Source of the DNA: Acidimicrobiales bacterium
Lineage (GTDB): Bacteria > Actinomycetota > Acidimicrobiia > Acidimicrobiales > SZUA-35
Reading direction: 5' to 3'
Assembly (NCBI GenBank): GCA_020630065.1
Contig: JAHDCC010000006.1
Span: 125,695-189,694, forward strand
Length of the DNA stretch: 64,000 bases
The notes beneath the pieces were generated by a model. The model had not been told where the DNA came from. It was given only the letters and a program-made list of their open reading frames with translations, and made no database searches. Positions 42,885-53,103 of the stretch are shown one piece after another. Within the stretch, counting starts at the first letter, position 1; every line of letters starts with the position of its first letter. The position numbers and the translations under genes were made by a program.

Positions 42885-44231
42885 TTATTCCCCATTTTCT
42901 TGGGCTATCACCTCGAATGGGTAAACGACCACTACCTGTTCTTCCGATGGGAAGGTCACCTCGACCTCAACCCGAAGGCGACCCGGTTCAGCGCCGCGAA
43001 GTTCAGCAACACCGGTTCGTGACATCACTACGCCGTCGGATGTGCGCCACACAAACTCAGAACCTTCCGGGGCAGCCGCCACAAACCGGCCGGTGCGGTC
43101 GACGGGTATACGTTCTGGTCCGGTAACCGTGACCTGGGAGCCGTTCTCGACCTGAACGATTCTTCCCAGATTCTCTCCAACAGATTCCGGTTGAGTATCC
43201 TGTTCTCGCAGCGTCACAAACCCAACCACAATCGCCACCACGACAACAGCAGACAACAACATCGGCAGCCACCGCTTGATGGCCGAAGAGTCCGATGGTT
43301 GCTTGACCAGCTGTGTTTCAGTTGGAGGCGGTGGGGTAGAGGAAGACCACTTAACCTGCGGTGGTTGTGGCGGGGGATGAACACCAGTCGACGGTTGGGG
43401 TGATTGAGATGACGACATGGCAAGCAGGTCATTGATCGACACCTGAACCACGTTGAGCGAATCTGGTCGTTGATTTGGGTCGGTTGCAAGCGCCGGTTGA
43501 AGACCGGCCAAAATGCGAGACTTCCAGGGGCTCTGATCGCTGGCAAACCCGAGCAGCCATTCGACGATCTTAGCGCCAGCGTACACGTCGACCTTTTTTG
43601 TGACCTTGCCGTGTCGTAGCTGCTCGGGGGCAGAAAATCCGGGAGTGCCAGCCAAAATAGACAACTCAGTTCCGGCGCCGACGTTCTTTGCTAACCCCAG
43701 ATCGGCGACTAGTAGTCGTTCGTTTGGTTCGACAAGCCGCCGCTGTTCAGAGTTCACCTCGACGGTCGACAGTTCATCCGACGACTTGATCAACAAGTTG
43801 CCGGGAGTCAGGTCGCGATGAACGACCTTTTTTCGGTGTAGCGCACCGACAGCATCGCTCAATGTTGCCAATACGTTCAGTACGTCGTCGACAGAAGGTT
43901 CCCAGCCGGTTTGCGATAATGAATGTACTCGGCTGTGAAGGTCACCTTTGTTTGCCAGCTCCAGAACCAGATACGGCTGGCCCGTATCGGTCGTCCCGAC
44001 GTCATGAACTTGAATCACATTTCGGCTATCAACCTGTCGAAGCACACGACCTTCGCTAAGAAATCGGCTACGCACTTCAGCGTCAAACGCATGATTGTCA
44101 GCTAGCAACTTGACCGCCACGTTCGCGTCTAACCGGTCGTCAACACATTCGAAGACACTCGCGAATCCGCCCTGTCCAATCCGCCGCACTACTCGGTAAC
44201 TGCCAATTGTTGTCGGAAGAGTTCCGGTCAT
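42885..44231 (-). CDS. Membrane-bound Ser/Thr protein kinase
   Basis: The 448-residue protein has an N-terminal eukaryotic-like kinase domain: Gly loop 'IGQGGFASVFE', the ATP lysine K41 (VAVK), catalytic loop 'VVHRDLTPGN' with D140 and N145, and 'LLVADLGLAK' (DLG in place of DFG). The activation segment ends 'GTPGFSAPEQL', the APE motif. A Pro-rich linker leads to a membrane helix (WLPMLLSAVVVVAIVVGFVTL, about residues 318-338) and a 110-residue outside domain without PASTA repeats. It is coupled to the ECF sigma gene (four-base overlap), suggesting that it phosphorylates this sigma or a partner. Confidence 0.92.
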   Translation of the reverse strand: MTGTLPTTIGSYRVVRRIGQGGFASVFECVDDRLDANVAVKLLADNHAFDAEVRSRFLSEGRVLRQVDSRNVIQVHDVGTTDTGQPYLVLELANKGDLHSRVHSLSQTGWEPSVDDVLNVLATLSDAVGALHRKKVVHRDLTPGNLLIKSSDELSTVEVNSEQRRLVEPNERLLVADLGLAKNVGAGTELSILAGTPGFSAPEQLRHGKVTKKVDVYAGAKIVEWLLGFASDQSPWKSRILAGLQPALATDPNQRPDSLNVVQVSINDLLAMSSSQSPQPSTGVHPPPQPPQVKWSSSTPPPPTETQLVKQPSDSSAIKRWLPMLLSAVVVVAIVVGFVTLREQDTQPESVGENLGRIVQVENGSQVTVTGPERIPVDRTGRFVAAAPEGSEFVWRTSDGVVMSRTGVAELRGAEPGRLRVEVEVTFPSEEQVVVVYPFEVIAQENGE

Positions 44232-44896
44232 AGTAGGTCGGTTGACGGTGACTGCTGTTCAAGATAGTCAGCCAACAGGGCGCGACCTTTCGCAATACGT
44301 CCGCGGGTGGTGTTGATGTTGGTGTCGGTCGCGTCGGCGACTTCTTGGTACGACAGGCCTTTGATTTCCCGGAGCTCCACCACCTGACGGTATGGTTCGG
44401 GAAGAGCCTCAATAGCGTCACGGACCGTTGATTGATTAGCCGTGATCGACGTAAACCGAACATGTGGCGCAGCTAAATCGGCCTTATTCGACTGGCTTAA
44501 TTCCTTACGGCGGCGAAGAAGCATCAGTGATGAGTTAGTCGCAAGCCGATGCAGCCAGGTCAAAATATTTGACTCGGCTCGGAACTGTTGTATCGACCGT
44601 GCAACCTGCATCATCGCGTCTTGTTCCGCATCTTGCTGATCGGTTGGTTCGAATAACTGTCGACGAATAGCGGGCTTAAGGATTTCAAGCCGATCGATGT
44701 TCTCTAGCAGAGTTTCTAACGCTTCAGAGTCGCCGGCGGCCGCTAACTTTGCGCAGATCTGTAGAGGAACCCGAGCCTCGGCGTGGGTAGTTGCCTGTGT
44801 CAGCTGACGTTGAACAAGTTTGAGATCGCCCGCTTTCATACAGTTCATAGGATAGTTCAGTCGTCGGCGAGCGCAACGACATGTCACCGGCAACAT
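44228..44896 (-). CDS. ECF-type RNA polymerase sigma factor
   Basis: The protein has a C-terminal sigma-70 region 4 ('DAIEALPEPYRQVVELREIKGLSYQEVADATDTNINTTRGRIAKGR', residues about 155-205) and a region 2-like part in the middle ('DAMMQVARSIQQFRAESNILTWLHRLATNSSLMLLRRR'). The N-terminal 80 residues form an unrecognised helical extension. The first ATG is 44896; ATGs at 44848 and 44839 are alternatives. Overlap with the kinase gene (ATGA) makes this an ECF-kinase pair, a known way to control extracytoplasmic responses by phosphorylation instead of an anti-sigma factor. Confidence 0.9.
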   Translation of the reverse strand: MLPVTCRCARRRLNYPMNCMKAGDLKLVQRQLTQATTHAEARVPLQICAKLAAAGDSEALETLLENIDRLEILKPAIRRQLFEPTDQQDAEQDAMMQVARSIQQFRAESNILTWLHRLATNSSLMLLRRRKELSQSNKADLAAPHVRFTSITANQSTVRDAIEALPEPYRQVVELREIKGLSYQEVADATDTNINTTRGRIAKGRALLADYLEQQSPSTDLL

Positions 44897-44914
44897 CCAA
44901 TCTCTCTATTATCA

Positions 44915-44951
44915 GTTGATCCCGTTTGGACATAATCCAAACGGGATCAAC
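44915..44951. terminator. Perfect 16-bp hairpin after the giant DUF11 protein gene
   Basis: GTTGATCCCGTTTGGA (44915-44930) and its exact complement (44936-44951) flank a 5-base loop. It lies between the stop of the giant gene and the start of the sigma gene, both on the minus strand. It is likely a terminator, though the T run on that strand is weak (TGATAATAG). Confidence 0.6.
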
Positions 44952-44977
44952 GACAACCTATAGGGTTGGTCAAGGCT

Positions 44978-47900
44978 CTATGCCGCCTCGGACTCTCTTC
45001 TGCGGGCAGCGAACAGAAGTACACCACCTGCGGTGATGGCAGCTAACGCCAACGACCCGAGTAGCGCTGAGCTGGCTCCAGTGAACGGCAACGACTTGGC
45101 AACGTTTGCTTTCTTAGCTTGGAGACGATCAGGGATTCCGTCCCCGTTAGCGTCGCCTCTCAACTCGTTGGCGTCAAGAATGCCGTCTCCATCAGAGTCC
45201 AGGTCCAAGTAGTCCGGGATGCCGTCGCCGTCGGTGTCAATATCGGATTCCTCCGAGTCGGGTAGGCCATCTCCGTCCGAATCGTTGTCAACAACTGCGA
45301 CTTCGTCATCGGTTGGCGGCTCAACACCTAGCTTTGGGTTACCTTCTGGGTCAGAAGGAGTACCCGTCGTCTTAGCGTTATTTTCGTATATGCCGGAAAG
45401 GGTGCTGACCGAAATTTCGACCGTGCAGGTTACGGTGTCGCCTGGTGAAACTGGTCCAGCCAAATCTGAACACGTCCCGCTGTCGGCGGTTACGTCATCG
45501 GAAGCGTCAGCTGGGGTTCCATTGTCATCGTCGACGACAATGTCGGTCAGGTGGGTTCCGCCCGTGTTAGTGATGGTGTACGTGAACGGAATGAGCCCCT
45601 CTACACCCACATAGGTCTCGCCGTCAGCGGCGTCACCAGCCGTCTTGACAATCTCAATGCCTGGGTAGAGACTTACGGCGTCGTCCCCATCCGTTGGGTT
45701 TTCGAACAGCGGTTCGCCTTCTTCGAACATTGGGTTGCCGTTTTCATCGAGTACGGGGTGGCCGTCTTCGTCGAGGATCGGGTCGCCGTCGGTGTATGGC
45801 GTACCACTCGAGTTCGTTGGTGTTCCCGTCGTTGAAGCATTGTTCACGTGGGTGGCATCGTCGACTTGAATCTCGACGGTACAGGTGACGCTGTCTCCGG
45901 GAGCGATCGGTCCTGCTAAGGCCGCACACTCTGCCGAGGTCAACGCTACATCGTCAGATGGGTCCGCTGTGGCGGCGTCATCGGTGATCGTCACATCGGT
46001 GAGATATGTTCCGCCCGTATTGGTGACGGTGTAGTTGAACGGTACGAGACCAGGACCGTCGATGACATAGTCTTCGCCGTCGGCTGCGTCGCCAGCTGTC
46101 TTGATGATCTCGATTCCCGGTGGCAGTATCACGGTTGCAGGGTCTTCGTCGGTCGGGTCTTCCAGATCTAACGGTTCACCAGGTTCATACGTCGGATTGC
46201 CTTCGTCATCTAGAACCGGGTTGCCTTCATCATCCAAAATCGGTTCGCCCTGGGCCAGATATTCGTCACCGTTTTCGTCGGTTGGTGAAGCTGTTGTGCC
46301 CGCGTTGTTGGTGTACGGGCTAGTCGCCAGCTCGACTGGAAGTTCGAGGGTGCAGGTCACGCTGTCGCCGGGGGCGATCGGTCCTGCTAGGTCGGCGCAT
46401 TCGGTCGACGTTAGGGTTACGTCGTCGGATGGGTCAGCTGGTGTGCCCGCGTCATCGGCGATCGTGGCTTCGGTTAGGTACGTGCCGCCCGTGTTGGTCA
46501 CTGCGTAGGTGAAGGTCACCATGCCAGGTGTTTCACTAACGAAGAGTTCGTTGTTCTCGGCGTCACCTGCAGACTTGACGATCTCTATGCCCGGAATCAA
46601 CGTAACCGCGTCGTCGTCGTCGGTTGGGTCCTCGAACAGTGGGTCGCCTTCCTCGAAGGTTGGGTTGCCGTTCTCGTCGAGGATCGGGTCACCGTTGGAG
46701 TCCAGGATCGGGTCGCCGTCGGTGTACGGTGTCCCGCTCGAATCGGTCGGTGTTCCCGTTGTTGTAGCAGTATTTGTGTGGTTGGTTTCGTCGACTTGGA
46801 TCTCGACGGTACATGTGACGCTGTCGCCGGGGGCGATCGGTCCGGCTAGGTCGGCGCATTCGGTCGACGTTAGGGTTACGTCGTCGGATGGGTCGGCTGG
46901 TGTGGCGGCGTCATCGGTGATCGTGGCTTCGGTTAGGTAGGTGCCGCCCGTGTTGGTGACGGTGTAGGTGAACGGTACAAGCCCGGCCTCGTTGATCACG
47001 TAGTCGTCGCCGTCGGCTGCGGTGCCCGCAGTTTTGATGATCCCGATCGCCGGTGGAAGAATGACCGTCGATGGATCTTCATCGGTCGGATTCTCAATAC
47101 CGGGATACGGTTCACCAGCTGGGTCCGACGGGGTACCCGTGGTCCCAGCGTTGTTGGTGTACGGGCTGGTGGCCAGCTCGACTGGAAGTTCGACGCTACA
47201 CACGACGGAGGTTCCGGGAGCGATCGGTCCGGCTAGGTCGGCGCATTCGGTCGACGTTAGGGTTACGTCGTCGGATGGGTCGGCTGGTGTGCCCGCGTCG
47301 TCAGTGATCGTCGCATCGATCAGGTGCGTTCCGCCCGTGTTGGTCACCGTGTAGTGGAAGGTCACCATACCGGGGGTTGGGCTCACATAAAGTTCGTCAT
47401 CGTCGGCGTCGCCCGCCGTCTTGGTGATCCCAATGCCGGGGTAGAGCGTCGTTGCGTCGTCGTCATCGGTTGGGTCCTCAAATAGCGGTTCGCCGTCTTC
47501 GTCGGTGTATTCATTTCCATCTGCGTCGGTTGGTGTTCCGCTTGCGCTTGCAGTGTTTACATACGTCGGAGAGTCAACCTCAACGTCTAACGTGCAGCTA
47601 ATAGCGTCGCCTGGGGCCAACGGTCCTTCGAGGTCAGCACAGTCAGCTGACGTCAACGTTACATCGTCGGACGGGTCGGCAGGTGTGCCTGCATTGTCGA
47701 CGATTTCAATGTCGCTCAAGTACGTACCGCCATCGTTAATGATCGCAAAGGTGAAGGTGACGGTTCCGTCAGAGTTCATCACAAACGTTTCACCGTCGGC
47801 GGCAGTAGCCGCCGTTTTCACAATGTCGATTGAAGGTGGGACGAGAACTTCAGCGTCGTCGTCATCGGTTGGGTTCTCTATACCCTCTATCGGGTCGCCG

Positions 47901-50900
47901 CCGTCGTTGGTTGGTACACCTTCGGTGCTCGCCGAGTTTAGATACGGACTGTTGTCGGTCGTCACCGGTAAGTCAAGGGTGCAGGTGAGGTCGTCGTCTG
48001 GAGCTAACGGTCCAGCGAGAGCGGGACAGTCGGTGGCCGTCAACGTCACATCATCGGTTGGGTCGCCGGGAGTTCCGGCGTCGTCGGTGATGGTGATGTC
48101 GCTTAAGTCGGTACCGCCATCGTTTTCGACGAGGAACGTAAAGGTGACGGTTCCTTCAGGGTCGTTGACATATATTTCGCCGTCGGCTGCCGTGCCCGCA
48201 GTTTTGGTGAGCTTGATTGACGGAGATGGTGAAAGCGATAGTGGTACGCCTGCTTCGTCGTCGTGGGTGTCGGTTCCAGAGTCCAAAGATGGGTCAGCCT
48301 CTTCATCATCCGGTCCGTCACCTTCGGTGTTGTCGTCTGGGTGCGAGTCAATATCTGAACCGGAATCACCAGCACCGTCGTCGGTCACCTCAGCGAAGTT
48401 AAACACCGGGTCAGTCAGCGAGTCAGCCGAAATTGTGTAGGTGAGCTGGATGGTTTCGGTTTGTGCAGGCAAAAGTTGGCCGACGTCCCAAACCGGGTCG
48501 GTGTAGGTTCCGGCGCTAGGGTTCGCCGATGCGGCCACGTAGGTCAAACCGGCTGGGGTGTCGGTGACTTCCACGTCTGGGGCATCGTCGGGTCCGTTGT
48601 TTACCACCGTGATCTCAAACGTGACTTCTTGACCGAGTACATACGGTCCGGGTGTTACGAGTTGTTTGTCTAGTTCGACATCGAATACTCGTAAGCGATA
48701 CCCAAAGTCGACGTCTAGTTGGTCTTCTACACCCGTGATGTTGCCGGTCACCGGATCGGTTTCAGAATCTAATGTGAAGGTCGCTGAATTGTCTAGTGCC
48801 CCCAGACCGTCATCCAGGTCATAGGTTTGAATACCAGGAGGGTCAGCAACCTCAATGGTGTATTCGCCAGGAGGGAGGTTCTCGAAAAGGTACGTTCCGT
48901 CCGGCTCGGTCTGGATAGTGTATTCCTCTAACGTCACGCCAGTTGCTGCTTCGTACGCTGCCTTGTCGGCGGCCGTGATGACCGCGCCGGTAGCAGGGTC
49001 AACATAGAGTGGGTCGCCGTTTGCGTCGAAAATTTGAAGCGTAATGTCCTCGATTGGGATGTCGGTGCCAGCTACGTTTCCATCATCGTCGTAGTCCCAC
49101 CAGACAAGTCCTCCAGCAGAACCGGATACGGGAGTAACGGACACGTCGTTCGAGATAACGTTCAACGAGATTTCTGGTATCCGGCCACCAAAGCTATTGG
49201 TGTAGACATCACCAATATTAGGAGAGTTGGCCCAGTCGACAACTTGAACGCCATTAGCGTCGGTCGTGTAGACAGGGTCACCGCCGAGGTTGCCGGTCGG
49301 GTCGAGTGTGAGAGAAACCGTTTTGCCGCCGGTGTTCGGCACGGCGGGTGCCTCGAAGCGGATAGCCGTGATGTCTTCAGGAGCGATCGGACAATCAGAG
49401 GCGACCGTCAGCGGTGAACCAACAACCGCGCACGCCTGCCAGCTCGCGCTATAGGTGCCAGCGGCAACACCGTCAGGTAGAAGGTTGCCATTATTGATGT
49501 AGTCCTGATGGCAGAGATCACCAGCGACAGGTGTATACCCGAGAGGCTTATTCGAGCTGGCGCACGGGTCGAGGTTAAGCGTTGACGGGTTCACGTTCGT
49601 GACCCAAAAAGTTTCGTTATTAGCAAACTCGATATCGGTGACAGCGTAGTATCCGTTGAAGTCCGAAGCCGGGTCACGTTCTGATTGCTGCCCACCGATA
49701 TTGGTGGCGGCGTCACCGTTGAACGGCAGAATATCGATGAACTCGCCACCAGTGTAGGCTTCGCCGCCAAGGTTCTTGTATGTCAGGTCGAACTGGAATG
49801 GTTCGTCGACGTTATACACCTCTTGGGAAACCTGCTTCAATAGGTCAAACCCGAATTTCGGCAGAATCGTGAGTTTGTAGGCGGCTGACACGTCGTCGCC
49901 GACGCCGTCACCGGCATCATCAATGCCGTCACCGTCAGTATCCTCACTGAACACATCCGCAGCGATATTCGGCGACGAGAACGTAGCCGTGTTAGTGAAA
50001 CTACCCGAAGTCAATGATGGGTCGACCTGAACTTTGTAGCGGATCAGCGGCATCTGGTCGCCGGAGTCGATCGATGAGAACGACCAGACTATCGGGTCTT
50101 GGGCGTTTGGGGTCGATGAACTGTCTAACACGACATCGGGTGAAGACGCTACATAATCTGCGTGGGATAGCCAGGTTGTTCCGCCGTCGGGGCTAAACTC
50201 TTCGGTGCCAGCAATGTAGGTAGTGCCGGGAGGTAGGTTGTCGTTAATGGTGCCGGTCTCAGATCCGGTCCATAGGCCAAAGACGGTTGGCTCAATTTCG
50301 AACTGAACGATGTCGCCACCGCGGACCACTTTGATACCTTCAGGCACGGTTGCTTTAGCCACCGAAATACCGGATGGAACGAGGATATTCCGGTCGGCGG
50401 AGTAGATGTTGTAGCTGAACGATACGTTGTTCGGGTCTTGGACAGCGTCGGTGGCGTTATCCTGCCACGCCAGCCACGTATCGTTGTCGCTAGAGTCGCT
50501 GCGGCGAGCATCGGCGTAGTTCGGAAGATAGTTTTTAGGGCCGTAGCCGGTAGCGTCAGCGCGAACCTTTAACTCATAGAGTTGGCCGACTTGAACGTTC
50601 TGATAGTCGGGGGCTCCGGACAATGCGGCTAGACCTGGATCGTCGTGGATGTATTGTAGGCGAACTTTGGTTACGCCACCCGACCCGTCGGCAGCCGCGG
50701 GAACGGCGGCGAAGTCTTCATACCAGTCAACGGGACCAGCCGTCGGGTTGCCGTCACCGTCGACAAGCGTGCCGTCGGCTAGCTGAATTACTGCAGCTCC
50801 GTCGCCATTGGCATCGTCTTCGCAAACCGTGGTGTCGAGGTCGGCTAACGAACCAGTTCCGTTAGGCACCCCGGAATACAACGACTGTGTGTACGGCTCG

Positions 50901-52786
50901 GAGTCGAAGAAGTACCGCTCACCGGCCCCACCACCCCAAATCATGCCCGAAGGGTTGTTCTTGGTTCCGCCGTTAACGTAGGTGGCGTCTACGGCTCGGT
51001 CCCAGAAAAGGATGTCGATCACACCAGCGGGGTCCGAATAGGTTGGGTACTTATCCCAGGCGGGGACGCCAACAAACTCGTATTGCGTGGTATCGATCTT
51101 GTCGCATATCTGTGACTGGCCTCCGTCGATCCGTCGGTAGTCGTAGAGTTTCAACGAGACCGGTAAGAGTTCGCCTTTGGCTCTGAGCTGTTCAGCGATC
51201 TTTGGGTAGTACGACGTGCCGTCCGATGTTCGTTGGAACGTTTTGCGATACGTCCAGACACCAGGGCTCGAAACTTGCAGCAGTCCGTTGGTGACGTTGT
51301 CGCTATTGGCGGTGTGAACGTCAGGGCTGTTAACGCCACCAGGCTCTGATCCGGCGCCATAGTTATCAAGGTTGTTGCCAGCCGCGTCTTCGGTCGACTG
51401 TGGAGCGAAATCACCTGGCTCGTTAGTAGTAGTGTCGAGGGCCTGTGCTTCGTTGATATGGAAATACTGGCACGTGCCGCCAGAACAAGTCGGGTGATTA
51501 TCGACATCGGCCTTGGGAATCCAAATGCCGATGCGGACATTAAACAAGGTGCCATTGCCATCGGGGTCGCGGGTGTCGATATTGTCGAGGTCGATATGGA
51601 AGTTCGGGTCGTTCACGCCGTCGGGAGTAAACGATGGGCCAGACCAGTCGAACGGATGGTTGGGCTGGGTACAGGTGGCGGACGCCCCGGCGCCGTTGTC
51701 GCCGTTAAACGAACAGGCCGAATAGGTGGGGTCCCAATCGTAGAGTAACGCGCCGGCCGACAATGCGCCATCATTGTTGGTGTTATCGTCGGTGAAGATG
51801 TCGACCAAATCAAAGTCGGCGTCGAAGAAGAACCCGTCGCCGTCGTTGTCAACCAGTTCGTCCGGTGAGTCGGCGATCATCGAACCTTTTTGATACGTCG
51901 CCAAAATATCGTACTCGGCTAAATACCCCTCTTCACCCGACGGGCCGGGTTTGGCATCAAGCTTCGGCCAAATAGGGTTACCGTCGCCATCAATGGCAAA
52001 GCCAACCATTTCCTTGGTCAAATTGACCGCAAAGTCAGCGGTCACAAGCGCTTCGGCCGGGCCATCGGTGGCGGTAGCCGACGTTCCGTTGTTGCCCGTC
52101 GCCGCCGAGTTAGAAATACCCTCAGCAGTAACACTGGCGCTGACGATCGAGTCGTTAATCGTGGCGGTCGAGCCGTCGGTAGCGGAGCCAAGAACTTTGG
52201 CTGCGGGGAAGAAAACTTTGTTGGTACCTTCGCGCGCAAACCCAAGATTACAGAAGAGGGTTTCGTTGTATCCGTCGCCATCAAGATCCTGTAAAGCCGA
52301 TGGGGGAATAGCGAACAGCGGATCTGTTTCACAACCTGAAGGCAGCTCGATCCATTCTTGATGAACGGTGCCCGCCGGGTCGGGTAACTGGGTGATCTGA
52401 TTGACCGGGTCGAACGTGACAGTGGCGGTCAAGTAGTCAACGTCGGAGTCGTTGTTCGAGACTTCGACCTTATAGGTGACTGAGTCTCCCAGACGAACCA
52501 CGTCATTGTCAGAACAGGTGTCGTTGCCGTCATGTCCCGCTCCGTCGTTACCGTCGTCGATTACGACTCCATCGCTGAAGGTGCGGTTCGTGTCGTAGGT
52601 ATTGCCGTCGAGACAGTCGTCGTCGCCGTCAGAGGTGTCAAACGGTTCCGAACCGGTCTTTTCCAGCTCGATAGTTACATCGGTTACCGGAACTGCCGCC
52701 GCGGTAGGGCTTTGGACCACTAGCAGTGACGCAATCAAAACTAGAGGGTAGAACAGAACAAGTTTTCGCCGAGGAGATACACGCAC
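44978..52786 (-). CDS. Giant sortase-anchored surface protein with DUF11-type repeats
   Basis: About 2600 residues. I place the start at GTG 52786 (AAGGA seven bases upstream), giving a signal peptide 'LVLFYPLVLIASLLVVQSPTAAA'. Residues 40-1220 are long beta-rich Asp-rich regions with several DUF11-like domains. An SdrD B-like unit follows ('GLVWWDYDDDGNVAGTDIP', near residue 1222), then a classic DUF11 ('VTFEITVVNNGPDDAPDVEVTD'), then seven 130-160-residue repeats, then a TSP3-type calcium-binding run (DSDGDGLPDSEESDIDTDGD). The end is 'SLPFTGASS', a membrane helix and 'RRRESEAA', a sortase signal. It is an adhesin or stalk-like wall protein. No sortase gene is in the window. Confidence 0.9.
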   Translation of the reverse strand: MRVSPRRKLVLFYPLVLIASLLVVQSPTAAAVPVTDVTIELEKTGSEPFDTSDGDDDCLDGNTYDTNRTFSDGVVIDDGNDGAGHDGNDTCSDNDVVRLGDSVTYKVEVSNNDSDVDYLTATVTFDPVNQITQLPDPAGTVHQEWIELPSGCETDPLFAIPPSALQDLDGDGYNETLFCNLGFAREGTNKVFFPAAKVLGSATDGSTATINDSIVSASVTAEGISNSAATGNNGTSATATDGPAEALVTADFAVNLTKEMVGFAIDGDGNPIWPKLDAKPGPSGEEGYLAEYDILATYQKGSMIADSPDELVDNDGDGFFFDADFDLVDIFTDDNTNNDGALSAGALLYDWDPTYSACSFNGDNGAGASATCTQPNHPFDWSGPSFTPDGVNDPNFHIDLDNIDTRDPDGNGTLFNVRIGIWIPKADVDNHPTCSGGTCQYFHINEAQALDTTTNEPGDFAPQSTEDAAGNNLDNYGAGSEPGGVNSPDVHTANSDNVTNGLLQVSSPGVWTYRKTFQRTSDGTSYYPKIAEQLRAKGELLPVSLKLYDYRRIDGGQSQICDKIDTTQYEFVGVPAWDKYPTYSDPAGVIDILFWDRAVDATYVNGGTKNNPSGMIWGGGAGERYFFDSEPYTQSLYSGVPNGTGSLADLDTTVCEDDANGDGAAVIQLADGTLVDGDGNPTAGPVDWYEDFAAVPAAADGSGGVTKVRLQYIHDDPGLAALSGAPDYQNVQVGQLYELKVRADATGYGPKNYLPNYADARRSDSSDNDTWLAWQDNATDAVQDPNNVSFSYNIYSADRNILVPSGISVAKATVPEGIKVVRGGDIVQFEIEPTVFGLWTGSETGTINDNLPPGTTYIAGTEEFSPDGGTTWLSHADYVASSPDVVLDSSSTPNAQDPIVWSFSSIDSGDQMPLIRYKVQVDPSLTSGSFTNTATFSSPNIAADVFSEDTDGDGIDDAGDGVGDDVSAAYKLTILPKFGFDLLKQVSQEVYNVDEPFQFDLTYKNLGGEAYTGGEFIDILPFNGDAATNIGGQQSERDPASDFNGYYAVTDIEFANNETFWVTNVNPSTLNLDPCASSNKPLGYTPVAGDLCHQDYINNGNLLPDGVAAGTYSASWQACAVVGSPLTVASDCPIAPEDITAIRFEAPAVPNTGGKTVSLTLDPTGNLGGDPVYTTDANGVQVVDWANSPNIGDVYTNSFGGRIPEISLNVISNDVSVTPVSGSAGGLVWWDYDDDGNVAGTDIPIEDITLQIFDANGDPLYVDPATGAVITAADKAAYEAATGVTLEEYTIQTEPDGTYLFENLPPGEYTIEVADPPGIQTYDLDDGLGALDNSATFTLDSETDPVTGNITGVEDQLDVDFGYRLRVFDVELDKQLVTPGPYVLGQEVTFEITVVNNGPDDAPDVEVTDTPAGLTYVAASANPSAGTYTDPVWDVGQLLPAQTETIQLTYTISADSLTDPVFNFAEVTDDGAGDSGSDIDSHPDDNTEGDGPDDEEADPSLDSGTDTHDDEAGVPLSLSPSPSIKLTKTAGTAADGEIYVNDPEGTVTFTFLVENDGGTDLSDITITDDAGTPGDPTDDVTLTATDCPALAGPLAPDDDLTCTLDLPVTTDNSPYLNSASTEGVPTNDGGDPIEGIENPTDDDDAEVLVPPSIDIVKTAATAADGETFVMNSDGTVTFTFAIINDGGTYLSDIEIVDNAGTPADPSDDVTLTSADCADLEGPLAPGDAISCTLDVEVDSPTYVNTASASGTPTDADGNEYTDEDGEPLFEDPTDDDDATTLYPGIGITKTAGDADDDELYVSPTPGMVTFHYTVTNTGGTHLIDATITDDAGTPADPSDDVTLTSTECADLAGPIAPGTSVVCSVELPVELATSPYTNNAGTTGTPSDPAGEPYPGIENPTDEDPSTVILPPAIGIIKTAGTAADGDDYVINEAGLVPFTYTVTNTGGTYLTEATITDDAATPADPSDDVTLTSTECADLAGPIAPGDSVTCTVEIQVDETNHTNTATTTGTPTDSSGTPYTDGDPILDSNGDPILDENGNPTFEEGDPLFEDPTDDDDAVTLIPGIEIVKSAGDAENNELFVSETPGMVTFTYAVTNTGGTYLTEATIADDAGTPADPSDDVTLTSTECADLAGPIAPGDSVTCTLELPVELATSPYTNNAGTTASPTDENGDEYLAQGEPILDDEGNPVLDDEGNPTYEPGEPLDLEDPTDEDPATVILPPGIEIIKTAGDAADGEDYVIDGPGLVPFNYTVTNTGGTYLTDVTITDDAATADPSDDVALTSAECAALAGPIAPGDSVTCTVEIQVDDATHVNNASTTGTPTNSSGTPYTDGDPILDEDGHPVLDENGNPMFEEGEPLFENPTDGDDAVSLYPGIEIVKTAGDAADGETYVGVEGLIPFTYTITNTGGTHLTDIVVDDDNGTPADASDDVTADSGTCSDLAGPVSPGDTVTCTVEISVSTLSGIYENNAKTTGTPSDPEGNPKLGVEPPTDDEVAVVDNDSDGDGLPDSEESDIDTDGDGIPDYLDLDSDGDGILDANELRGDANGDGIPDRLQAKKANVAKSLPFTGASSALLGSLALAAITAGGVLLFAARRRESEAA
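45350..48220 (-). repeat. Seven tandem DUF11-type repeats
   Basis: Repeat starts, read on the minus strand, lie near 48220, 47834, 47440, 47055, 46595, 46120 and 45665. Each begins 'I.I.K.AG.A..' and contains 'TVTNTGGT.L....I.DDAGTPADPSDDVTLTS..CA.LAGP.APGD'. Units 4 to 7 are longer owing to inserted Asp/Glu/Pro stretches ('LDENGNP.FEEG.PLFE'). High similarity of neighbouring units indicates recent duplication, and long antisense open frames here are a side effect. Confidence 0.88.
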
Positions 52787-53103
52787 GCCGTAATCCTTAA
52801 GATATGGGATACCTACCTGTTCGTCTCTAAGGGCGAGTTTGTTTAGCAATACCCACGTAGAAGACTCATAATTGGTCCATTTGGGGGTCGGAAGGGGGTG
52901 GTTCGGCCCACTGGGCGCCTAATAAGCAGCATGACTAACGGCTCAGTGGTCATAGCGGAGACCTAAGATTGATTCAGTCTGTCGATGATAAGAATGGCGC
53001 ATCGCCGGATAGCGTGGTTTGCTCAGAGCGCGCCGATGTGTGCATGCTGAGTTCCCTGTTGCTACCTATGCTTCAGGTCCGTCGTCGAAGCCAAGGTGGA
53101 CAA

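Noticed and set aside
47505-48440. A 311-codon open frame on the plus strand inside the giant DUF11 gene, and several shorter ones nearby
   Set aside because: It is antisense to repeated coding sequence; its Ser/Val-rich repeats mirror the repeats on the other strand and it has no ribosome site or family match.
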